A stretch of DNA of 14,993 nucleotides from the NCBI GenBank assembly GCA_910587955.1, contig CAJUNN010000061.1, positions 1 through 14,993 of the forward strand, given 5' to 3'. Positions within the stretch are counted from its first letter, which is position 1; every line of letters begins with the position of its first letter. Below the pieces are notes generated by a model. It was not told the origin of the DNA, searched no databases, and saw only the letters and a program-made list of their open reading frames with translations. Of the stretch, positions 5,643 through 12,170 are shown in pieces. The position numbers and the translations under genes are program-made. The DNA is from an uncultured Lachnospiraceae bacterium (GTDB lineage Bacteria; Bacillota; Clostridia; Lachnospirales; Lachnospiraceae).

Positions 5643-6845
5643 ATGAAATATGCAGTAGTTCTTGGGGACGGGATGGCGGATGAGCCTGTGGAAGAGCTGG
5701 GGGGAAAGACGCCCCTGGAATATGCCCGGACCCCTGTGATGGATGAACTGGCCGGAAAGTCGGAGATTGGGCTTGCTCATATGATTCCGCAGGGAATGAA
5801 ACCCGGCAGCGATACGGCCAACCTTTCTGTCCTGGGCTATAACCCGCGGGATTATTATACGGGACGTTCTCCTCTGGAGGCATTGAGTATCGGCGTGGAT
5901 ATGAAGCCGGATGATATTGCCCTGCGCATGAATTTGATTACGGTGTCTGAGACGGCCGGCTCCTATGAGGAGCAGACCATTCTGGATCACAGCTCCGGAG
6001 AGATTGGTACAGAAGAAGCGTCTCTTCTGGTGGAAGCCCTGCGGGCGGAACTGGAGGATGAACTTTATAAATTGTATGTGGGAACCAGCTACCGCCATCT
6101 GCTTATCTGGTCGGAGGGAAGTGTTCCGGACCTGACGCCGCCCCACGATGTGCTGGGAGAGACGGTGGGAGACTGGCTCCCGGCGGACAGGCGCCTTCGG
6201 GAGATGCAGCGGAAAAGCTATGAGATCTTATCCAGGCATCCGGTGAATCTGGAGAGGAAGGCAAGAGGGGAAAATCCGGCCAACTCCTGCTGGTTCTGGG
6301 GAGCCGGGACTCGTCCGGCCCTGTCTTCCTTTGAGGAAAAATACCGCAAAAAAGGAGCTATGATTTCCGCGGTAGATCTGCTGAAAGGAATTGCCGTGGG
6401 GGCTGGCATGAAGAACATTTCCGTGGAGGGAGCCAACGGCCAGCTCCATACCAACTATGAAGGGAAGGCCCAGGCTGCGGCGGATGCACTCTTAAAGGAA
6501 GGATATGACTTTGTCTACGTCCATGTGGAAGCGCCCGACGAGATGGGGCATCAGGGAAGCGCCGGGCGTAAAGTGCAGTCCATTGAATATCTGGATCAGA
6601 GGCTGATCGGAAAATTAAAAGAATGCCTGGATGCGTCTGGGGAAGATTACCGCCTGCTGGTACTCCCGGACCATCCCACACCTGTCCGGCTGCGGACCCA
6701 TACAGCGGAACCAGTTCCCTATCTGCTCTACGACAGCACCCGGGAGCTCCGCAGAATCGGGAGATACAGCGAGAAAGAGGCCCTGGAGGGCGGAATTGTC
6801 CAAAAAGAGGGTTATAAGCTGATGGAGCGGTTTTTTCATTCCTGA
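5643..6845 (+). CDS. Phosphoglycerate mutase-like protein, probable homoserine kinase
   Basis: This 400-residue protein belongs to the cofactor-independent (archaeal, ApgM-like) phosphoglycerate mutase branch of the alkaline phosphatase superfamily. Visible metal and catalytic residues are Asp9 in LGDGMAD, Ser56 in GSDTAN (the nucleophile position), Asp299 and His303 in EAPDEMGH, Asp343/His344 in LPDHPTP and His353. A subgroup of this family is annotated as proposed homoserine kinase because its genes lie with threonine genes. Here it starts five bases after hom and precedes lysC, and no GHMP-type thrB is in the window. The likely reaction is ATP-dependent phosphorylation of homoserine to O-phosphohomoserine; glycolytic mutase activity remains the alternative. 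AAGGA at 5630-5634 is its ribosome binding site, inside the end of hom. Confidence 0.85.
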   Translation: MKYAVVLGDGMADEPVEELGGKTPLEYARTPVMDELAGKSEIGLAHMIPQGMKPGSDTANLSVLGYNPRDYYTGRSPLEALSIGVDMKPDDIALRMNLITVSETAGSYEEQTILDHSSGEIGTEEASLLVEALRAELEDELYKLYVGTSYRHLLIWSEGSVPDLTPPHDVLGETVGDWLPADRRLREMQRKSYEILSRHPVNLERKARGENPANSCWFWGAGTRPALSSFEEKYRKKGAMISAVDLLKGIAVGAGMKNISVEGANGQLHTNYEGKAQAAADALLKEGYDFVYVHVEAPDEMGHQGSAGRKVQSIEYLDQRLIGKLKECLDASGEDYRLLVLPDHPTPVRLRTHTAEPVPYLLYDSTRELRRIGRYSEKEALEGGIVQKEGYKLMERFFHS

Positions 6846-6897
6846 GAGCGGCAGGGGATACGGAATAGAAAGACATAGGAAAACGAGGAGAAAAGCA

Positions 6898-8106
6898 ATG
6901 CTGATAGTGAAAAAATTTGGCGGAACATCCGTGGGCGACAAAGAGAGAATTTTCAATGTGGCCAAAAGATGTGCAGAAGAGTACAGAAAGGGAAACGATG
7001 TAATTGTGGTCCTTTCTGCAATGGGAAAGACTACAGATGAATTGATTGCCAAGGCGCACGAGATCAATCCGAATCCTCCCAAGCGGGAGCTGGATATGCT
7101 TGTGACTACCGGGGAGCAGGTTTCCGTAGCACTGATGGCTATGGCCTTCGATACCATGGACGTTCCGTCTGTGTCCTTAAATGCCTTCCAGGTAGCCATG
7201 CACACCACCCGGGTTCACGGGAATGCCCGTCTGAAACGCATTGATTCGGATCGGATTATGCACGAACTGGAGCACCGGAGGATTGTGATTGTGACCGGAT
7301 TCCAGGGAATTAACAAATACGACAACTACACGACCCTGGGCCGGGGCGGTTCCGACACCACGGCGGTAGCTCTTGCGGCAGCCCTTCACGCGGATGCCTG
7401 TGAGATTTATACGGATGTGGACGGGGTGTACACGGCAGATCCCCGCTACGTGCCCAAGGCGCGGAAGCTGGAGGAGATTACCTACGATGAGATGCTGGAC
7501 CTGGCAACTCTGGGTGCAGGCGTGCTTCACAACCGTTCCGTGGAAATGGCAAAGAAATACGGGGTGCAGCTGGTAGTCAGGTCGAGCCTGAATGATCACG
7601 AAGGAACAATAGTTAAGGAGGAAACAAACGTGGAGAGAATGTTAATCAGCGGCGTGGCGCTGGATCGGAATACAGCCAGAATTTCGGTGATTGGATTGAA
7701 GGATGAGCCGGGAATGGCATTTAAAATGTTTAATCTGCTGGCAAAGGCAGGCATCAATGTGGATGTGATTCTGCAGTCTATCGGCCGTGAGAGTACGAAG
7801 GATATTTCTTTTACGGTCTCCCGGGATGAGGCGGATGCAGCCGTGGAGATTCTGAAGGAGAATATGAGCAGGATCGGAGGAAAGAGTATTTCCTGCAACC
7901 GTGAAGTCGCCAAGGTTTCCATAGTAGGTGCCGGCATGATGTCCAACCCCGGCGTGGCGGCCAAGATGTTTGAGGCTTTATACAATCAGAATATCAACAT
8001 CAACATGATCTCCACCTCGGAAATCCGTGTGACAGTACTGATTCATGAGAAGGATGCAGAGCGGGCAGCCAATGCAGTGCATGACGCCTTTGGACTGGAG
8101 GAGTAG
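6898..8106 (+). CDS. lysC: Aspartate kinase (aspartokinase)
   Basis: LysC phosphorylates aspartate, the first step to lysine, threonine and methionine. The 402-residue protein starts with the kinase motif KFGGTSVGD (6-14) and continues with TTGEQVS, GRGGSDTTA and the DVDGVYTADPR stretch that completes the amino-acid kinase fold (1 to about 240). Two ACT domains follow, about 255-325 and 334-402, the first containing DEPGMAF. This is the arrangement and size of the Bacillus-type alpha subunit (about 408 residues). A GAGGAG ribosome binding site lies about eight bases before the ATG, 52 bases after the kinase-like gene. The ACT domains predict feedback control by lysine, alone or with threonine. 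An internal start within the gene probably yields a separate beta subunit. Confidence 0.96.
   Translation: MLIVKKFGGTSVGDKERIFNVAKRCAEEYRKGNDVIVVLSAMGKTTDELIAKAHEINPNPPKRELDMLVTTGEQVSVALMAMAFDTMDVPSVSLNAFQVAMHTTRVHGNARLKRIDSDRIMHELEHRRIVIVTGFQGINKYDNYTTLGRGGSDTTAVALAAALHADACEIYTDVDGVYTADPRYVPKARKLEEITYDEMLDLATLGAGVLHNRSVEMAKKYGVQLVVRSSLNDHEGTIVKEETNVERMLISGVALDRNTARISVIGLKDEPGMAFKMFNLLAKAGINVDVILQSIGRESTKDISFTVSRDEADAAVEILKENMSRIGGKSISCNREVAKVSIVGAGMMSNPGVAAKMFEALYNQNININMISTSEIRVTVLIHEKDAERAANAVHDAFGLEE
7615..7632 (+). promoter_or_regulatory. Internal ribosome binding site and GTG start for LysC beta subunit
   Basis: A consensus AAGGAGG (7615-7621) lies inside lysC, eight bases before an in-frame GTG at 7630 (codon 245). 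Translation from it would give a 158-residue protein of the two ACT domains (7630-8106). Bacillus aspartokinase II is known to be an alpha2-beta2 enzyme whose beta subunit is made from an in-frame internal start at almost the same point. An ATG at 7639 (codon 248) is 17 bases from the AGGAGG and less well placed. Confidence 0.75.
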
Positions 8107-8325
8107 GAGCCGCAAAAGAAAATATGGCAGTGAGAGAAGATCCTGGAAAATCGTGTAGCATTTATTACAGGAGCGGGCAGAAAAAATGTGCCTCTGGGAC
8201 GGCAGGGAAGACCGGCTATGTGGGAGGGTCTCTGTCTGTCTCGGATATTTTAATTTTTCTCCGCAAGAAGGAAGGAACTACCTTTATGAACGATTACACT
8301 TTAAAAAGAATTTCCATTCGGATGT

Positions 8326-8370
8326 AATAAAAGAAAAAGACGTTGTTCCGTTTCGGCGGTTCAACGTCTT
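8326..8370 (-). terminator. Terminator of the DUF975 operon, possibly bidirectional
   Basis: A perfect 9-bp stem AAGACGTTG (8337-8345) / CAACGTCTT (8362-8370) has a 16-base loop in which CCG and CGG can also pair. Read on the minus strand it is followed at once by TTTCTTTTATT, a good U-tract. On the plus strand the tail is poorer (ACTGTTT), but the hairpin is the best candidate to end the lysC transcript too. It overlaps the stop codon of the DUF975 gene (8361-8363). Confidence 0.75.
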
Positions 8371-9107
8371 ACTGTTTCCCGGGAAATTTGTTTTATCTGA
8401 AGGTAAAACTGCGTCATAGAAGCATGAAAATAGGGCTGCACCCACAGAAAAGCCAGGCCGGAGGAACCGATCACAAGGAGGGCAAAGGGAAGAAATCCCA
8501 GCCACAGGCCAAGCATACGCCGTTTCTGCCCTTTCATAAGCTGCATGCTGGACAGAAGGGCATCCTGGGGAGAACAGGAAAGATCATCCAGCAGAATGTA
8601 GGTGGACAGGCAGAAAGGCAGGGCTGTGATCAGAGCAGGCAGGAGGCCGGCCACAGACAGCAGCAGGACCGGAGCAAGGGCAGGCAGGAGCCGGGACGCT
8701 TCCAGGCCTGCCGGAATCCGCAAGTAACAAGTGATGGCCGGTACAAACCAGACAAGAGAGATCAGGCCGCGGAAGGCAAAGGTTATCAAAAAGGCGTCCG
8801 GCTGGTTCTGAAAGCCGTAGAATAGCCGTGAAGGCTGTTTTTTGTCCTGTCCGGGCTTGAGGAAGTAAATAAATCGGACCATTCCCACTTCCATCAGGGC
8901 GGAAAGGAGCAGGATTATCCCCCAGAGCACCCAGTACAGGCAGCGGGAAAGGGCATCCTCTCCTCTGCCGAAGCCGCTGAGATGAGGCAGCAGGGACAGG
9001 GCAAAGAAAAAGAGGGACAGGGAGGTAGCCATAGAAGTAGCCTGAAAATAATTCCCGGTCAGGGCGGCTCTCGCCCGCCGTTTCAGTTCTTTGGACGGAG
9101 TGTTCAT
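8361..9107 (-). CDS. DUF975 family membrane protein
   Basis: The 248-residue protein starts with the characteristic DUF975 opening, KELKRRARAALTGNYF (6-21). Hydrophobic segments lie at about 25-42, 56-83, 105-128, 140-168 and 199-224. The family's late motif is visible as SPQDALLSSMQLMKGQKRRM (179-198), and the end resembles the usual VQPYFHASMTQFYLQI (223-238). Function is unknown for the family. The ATG at 9107 overlaps the stop of the upstream gene (ATGA), and AGGAGG lies nine bases before it, so the two membrane proteins are co-translated. Its stop codon falls within the loop of the terminator hairpin. Confidence 0.85.
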   Translation of the reverse strand: MNTPSKELKRRARAALTGNYFQATSMATSLSLFFFALSLLPHLSGFGRGEDALSRCLYWVLWGIILLLSALMEVGMVRFIYFLKPGQDKKQPSRLFYGFQNQPDAFLITFAFRGLISLVWFVPAITCYLRIPAGLEASRLLPALAPVLLLSVAGLLPALITALPFCLSTYILLDDLSCSPQDALLSSMQLMKGQKRRMLGLWLGFLPFALLVIGSSGLAFLWVQPYFHASMTQFYLQIKQISRETVRR

Positions 9108-9475
9108 AAGGGGGTTCCTCCTGTGGACAGCTGGTTCATCCAGTTATTATAAAATTCCAGCAGCGCTTTCTGCAGCGCTTCCGGATCCATAATCGTCTCC
9201 AGATCAAACAAGGTAAAGAGCAGAGTCAGGGAAAAAGCCAGGAGGAAAACCGTAATTATCACGGAGAAGGCGGAGATTGCCAGTCCGAATACGGCCTTGT
9301 CCGGCATTTTAAAGCCGCCGCCTCTGGAGAGTACGGCAAACAGAATGCTCATGCTTGCAAATACAATGGCGTAGGGCCAGTAAAACAAGGAGAGGATAGA
9401 CAAAAGGGAAAGTACGCCCAGGATCTGGGCTGCGGTGGCCATAGGATTTCGGTTTGGACGCGGTGTCTGTTCCAT
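9104..9475 (-). CDS. Small three-TM membrane protein (DUF4190-like)
   Basis: This is a 123-residue protein with a short polar N-terminus (PRPNRNP) and hydrophobic segments at about 12-30, 33-50 and 60-90, then an acidic/polar C-terminus of about 33 residues that is probably cytoplasmic. The pattern, a short linker then GLAISAFSVI in the last segment, is like DUF4190 proteins, but the match is loose. The start at 9475 is chosen over the ATG at 9484 because AGGAGG (9486-9491) is ten bases from the former and only one from the latter. It is the first gene of a two-gene operon with DUF975. Its job is unknown. Confidence 0.72.
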   Translation of the reverse strand: MEQTPRPNRNPMATAAQILGVLSLLSILSLFYWPYAIVFASMSILFAVLSRGGGFKMPDKAVFGLAISAFSVIITVFLLAFSLTLLFTLFDLETIMDPEALQKALLEFYNNWMNQLSTGGTPL

Positions 9476-9522
9476 GCTTATCATTCCTCCTGATTGATAG
9501 TTCCGCAGATTTTACAGGTAAC

Positions 9523-9551
9523 AGTATAACACAGGAAATCCGGGAAGACAA
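9523..9551 (-). promoter_or_regulatory. Promoter of the small membrane protein-DUF975 operon
   Basis: On the minus strand TTGTCT (9551-9546) and TATACT (9528-9523) are 17 bases apart, with TG one base before the -10 box (TGTTATACT). Its -35 box is only seven bases from the -35 box of the divergent tex promoter. Confidence 0.65.
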
Positions 9552-9558
9552 ATGATTC

Positions 9559-9587
9559 TTGCAGACCGGGAAAGTTTTGTTTATAAT
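9559..9587 (+). promoter_or_regulatory. tex promoter
   Basis: TTGCAG (9559-9564) is followed after 17 bases by a perfect TATAAT (9582-9587). Transcription would start near 9594, about 25 bases before the tex ATG. Confidence 0.75.
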
Positions 9588-9619
9588 AAAAAGGCTGATA
9601 AGTAAAGGAGAAAAATTCT

Positions 9620-11767
9620 ATGGATATTCTAAAGAAACTGACCGGAGAGCTGGGAATCCAGCAGTGGCAGACCCAGGCTGCGGTCCAGCTGATTGATGAG
9701 GGAAATACCATTCCTTTTATTTCCAGATACCGCAAGGAGGTTACCGGGTCCCTGAGCGATGAGGTTCTCCGTACCTTAAACGAGCGCCTGGCCTATCTGC
9801 GCAATCTGGAAGAGAAGAAAGAGCAGGTGCTGGGCAGCATTGAAGAGCAGGGAAAGCTGACGGAGGAACTGAAAGCCCAGATTCTGGCTGCGGAAACCCT
9901 GGTAGTAGTGGACGATCTGTACCGCCCCTACCGTCCCAAGCGCCGGACCCGCGCCACCATTGCTAAGGAGAAGGGATTGGAAGGCCTGGCAGATATCATC
10001 CGCCTGCAGATGATCCGCCGTCCCTTGGAGGAAGAGGCTATTGCTTATATATCGGAGGAAAAGGGCGTTGCCACGGCGGAGGAAGCCATTGCCGGAGCCG
10101 GAGATATTCTGGCGGAGGCCATCTCGGATGAGGCGGATTACCGGATCTACATCCGGAAGCTGACCTTTGACGAGGGAATGATCCTTTCGGCGGCTAAGGA
10201 TGAGAAACAGGCAAGTGTCTATGAGATGTATTATAATTTTGAAGAACCGGTGAAACGCCTGGCCGGCCACCGGATCCTGGCTTTGAACCGGGGGGAGGCG
10301 GAAAAGGTTCTCACGGTAAAGCTGGAAGCGCCGGAGGAGCGGATCTTGCGTTTCCTGGAGAAAAAAGTGATTGTCCGGCAAAATCCTTATACAGAACCGG
10401 CACTGAAGGCGGTCATTGAGGACAGCTACAAGCGCCTAATCGCTCCGGCCATTGAGCGGGAGATCCGGAATGAACTTACGGAGAAGGCCGAAGACGGAGC
10501 TATCCGGGTTTTCGGGAAGAACCTGGAACAGCTTTTGATGCAGCCACCCATTGTGGGACAGGTGGTGCTGGGCTGGGATCCGGCCTTCCGCACGGGCTGC
10601 AAGCTGGCTGTGGTGGATGCCACGGGAAAGGTGCTGGATACGGTGGTGATCTACCCCACGGCGCCTCAGAACAAGGTGGCGGAGGCAAAGGCGGTTCTGA
10701 AAAAGCTGATTCAGAAGTACCATATTACCCTGATCTCCGTGGGAAACGGAACGGCTTCCCGGGAGTCGGAGATGGTGATTGTAGAGCTCTTAAAAGAGCT
10801 GCCTGTGAAAGTACAGTATGTGATTGTCAATGAGGCCGGGGCCTCCGTATATTCGGCCAGCAAACTGGCTACGGAGGAGTTCCCTAATTTCGACGTGGGG
10901 CAGAGAAGCGCTGCGTCCATTGCCAGGCGCCTGCAGGATCCCCTGGCAGAATTGGTAAAAATTGATCCCAAGTCCATCGGCGTGGGCCAGTACCAGCACG
11001 ACATGAACCAGAAGAAATTAAGCGAAGCCCTCTCCGGCGTGGTGGAGGACTGCGTAAACCGGGTGGGGGTGGATCTGAATACAGCGTCGGCCTCCTTGCT
11101 GGAATACATTTCCGGCATCAGCAAAACCTTGGCGAAGAATATCGTGGCTTACCGGGAGGCCAACGGCCGGTTCTCCGATCGGAAGGAGCTTCTGAAGGTG
11201 GCCAAGCTGGGACCCAAAGCGTATGAGCAGTGTGCAGGCTTTATGCGGATTGCAGGGGGAAAGAATCCCTTAGACACCACCAGCGTGCACCCCGAATCCT
11301 ACGAGGCGGCCGGGAAACTGCTGGCCTCTATGGGGTATGAGAAGGAAGATATTTTAAGCGGAGCATTGAACGGTCTTTCCAAAAAGGTGAAGGATTATCA
11401 GAGGCTTTCCAAAGAGCTGGAGATTGGAGAGATTACCCTGCGGGATATTGTGAAGGAGCTGGAGAAGCCAGCCCGGGATCCCAGGGATGAGATGCCCAAG
11501 CCTATCCTGCGCACGGATGTGCTGGAGATGAAGGATCTGACTCCGGGCATGGTCTTGAAAGGGACGGTGCGCAACGTGATTGATTTCGGCGCTTTCGTGG
11601 ATATCGGGGTGCATCAGGACGGACTGGTTCACATTTCCCAGATTACGGACAAGAAATTTATCAAACATCCCCTGGAAGCGGTCAGCGTAGGGGATGTGGT
11701 AGACGTAAAAGTGCTGAGTGTGGATTTGCAGAAAAAGAGGATTGGGCTGACCATGAAAAATTTGTAG
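9620..11767 (+). CDS. tex: Tex-like RNA-binding protein with S1 domain
   Basis: The 715-residue protein is full length for the Tex/YhgF (Bacillus YdcI) family of cytoplasmic nucleic-acid-binding proteins, linked to transcription and RNA metabolism. In order it shows: a helical N-terminal region (1 to about 300) with the conserved IPFISRYRKEVTG (31-43) and VVDDLYRPYRPKRRTRA (96-112); a YqgF/RNase H-like domain (about 312-440) beginning VVLGWDPAFRTG (315-326) with SVGNGTASRESE (373-384); helix-hairpin-helix repeats (about 483-550) with VDLNTAS and GISKTLAKNIVAYRE; and an S1 domain (about 640-714) with GTVRNVIDFGAFVDIG. The RNase H-like domain is generally considered inactive. Start: AAGGAG at 9604-9609. 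It has its own promoter and meets the arsR-type gene tail to tail with 16 bases between; no terminator is seen there. Confidence 0.96.
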   Translation: MDILKKLTGELGIQQWQTQAAVQLIDEGNTIPFISRYRKEVTGSLSDEVLRTLNERLAYLRNLEEKKEQVLGSIEEQGKLTEELKAQILAAETLVVVDDLYRPYRPKRRTRATIAKEKGLEGLADIIRLQMIRRPLEEEAIAYISEEKGVATAEEAIAGAGDILAEAISDEADYRIYIRKLTFDEGMILSAAKDEKQASVYEMYYNFEEPVKRLAGHRILALNRGEAEKVLTVKLEAPEERILRFLEKKVIVRQNPYTEPALKAVIEDSYKRLIAPAIEREIRNELTEKAEDGAIRVFGKNLEQLLMQPPIVGQVVLGWDPAFRTGCKLAVVDATGKVLDTVVIYPTAPQNKVAEAKAVLKKLIQKYHITLISVGNGTASRESEMVIVELLKELPVKVQYVIVNEAGASVYSASKLATEEFPNFDVGQRSAASIARRLQDPLAELVKIDPKSIGVGQYQHDMNQKKLSEALSGVVEDCVNRVGVDLNTASASLLEYISGISKTLAKNIVAYREANGRFSDRKELLKVAKLGPKAYEQCAGFMRIAGGKNPLDTTSVHPESYEAAGKLLASMGYEKEDILSGALNGLSKKVKDYQRLSKELEIGEITLRDIVKELEKPARDPRDEMPKPILRTDVLEMKDLTPGMVLKGTVRNVIDFGAFVDIGVHQDGLVHISQITDKKFIKHPLEAVSVGDVVDVKVLSVDLQKKRIGLTMKNL

Positions 11768-11783
11768 AGCAAATGTATGCAGC

Positions 11784-12092
11784 TTACTCACACACATGCT
11801 CCAGCCCCTGATCCATAATGGTGGCCACATGATTGTCAGCCAGGGAGTAGTAGATGGTCTTTCCGTCCCGGCGGAATTTTACCAGGGACATCTGCTTCAG
11901 AATGCGGAGCTGGTGGGAAATGGCGCTCTGTGTCATGGACAGCTTATTGGCAATGTCCTGGACACAGAGCTCCTGTCCGAAGAGTGTATATAAAATGCGG
12001 ATCCGGGTAGGATCGCCAAATACCTTAAACAATTCCGCAAGTCGGTAGAGGGTTTCGTCTTCCATGGGAAGACGGTTCTTGGTAACATCCAT
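11784..12092 (-). CDS. ArsR/SmtB family zinc-sensing repressor
   Basis: This is a 102-residue winged-helix repressor. The N-terminal helix carries LFKVFGDPTRIRIL (21-34), and the DNA-reading part is CVQDIANKLSMTQSAISHQL (43-62). The alpha-5 metal site is intact: Asp86-x-His88 and His99-x-x-Glu102, the spacing and residues of SmtB (Asp, His, His, Glu) and close to CzrA. The cadmium/lead alpha-3 motif CVC is not present (CVQ), so zinc or cobalt is the likely signal. Glu102 is the last residue, so the protein ends exactly at its metal site. GGAGG lies seven bases before the ATG. It sits 78 bases downstream of the metal ATPase on the same strand and presumably represses it when zinc is low. Confidence 0.93.
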   Translation of the reverse strand: MDVTKNRLPMEDETLYRLAELFKVFGDPTRIRILYTLFGQELCVQDIANKLSMTQSAISHQLRILKQMSLVKFRRDGKTIYYSLADNHVATIMDQGLEHVCE

Positions 12093-12133
12093 TTTGAGAC
12101 CTCCAGGCTGAAAAAAGATAAGCTGTTTTTTTC

Positions 12134-12162
12134 ATTTTATCCGAAAAAACGGAATTGGTCAA
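12134..12162 (-). promoter_or_regulatory. Candidate promoter for the ArsR-type gene
   Basis: On the minus strand TTGACC (12162-12157) and TAAAAT (12139-12134) are 17 bases apart, in the gap between ATPase and repressor. The repressor could thus be made at a basal level apart from the ATPase transcript. No SmtB-like operator is seen here, so this promoter may not be zinc-controlled. Confidence 0.5.
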
Positions 12163-12170
12163 ATAGAAAG

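Noticed and set aside
5295..6146. Minus-strand 283-codon frame opposite hom and the kinase-like gene
   Set aside because: It spans the junction of two real genes in antisense, with no start signal and no recognisable family.
8124..8327. Possible 67-residue gene, or a 13-residue peptide starting at 8286, after lysC
   Set aside because: The long form lacks a well-spaced ribosome binding site and resembles no family. The short one has AAGGAAGGA upstream but is too short to support. The stretch 8107-8325 otherwise shows nothing clear.
8375..8386. Perfect palindrome TTTCCCGGGAAA near the end of the DUF975 gene
   Set aside because: It lies within coding sequence, has no loop for a hairpin and no regulatory context. 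Chance is the simplest reading.
8343..8825. Plus-strand 160-codon frame opposite the DUF975 gene
   Set aside because: Lys/Gln-rich antisense shadow of a membrane protein gene, beginning inside a terminator hairpin.
12140..12156. Hairpin CCG-AAAAAA-CGG between ATPase and repressor as a terminator
   Set aside because: The stem is only about four base pairs with an A/T loop and falls in the spacer of the predicted repressor promoter.
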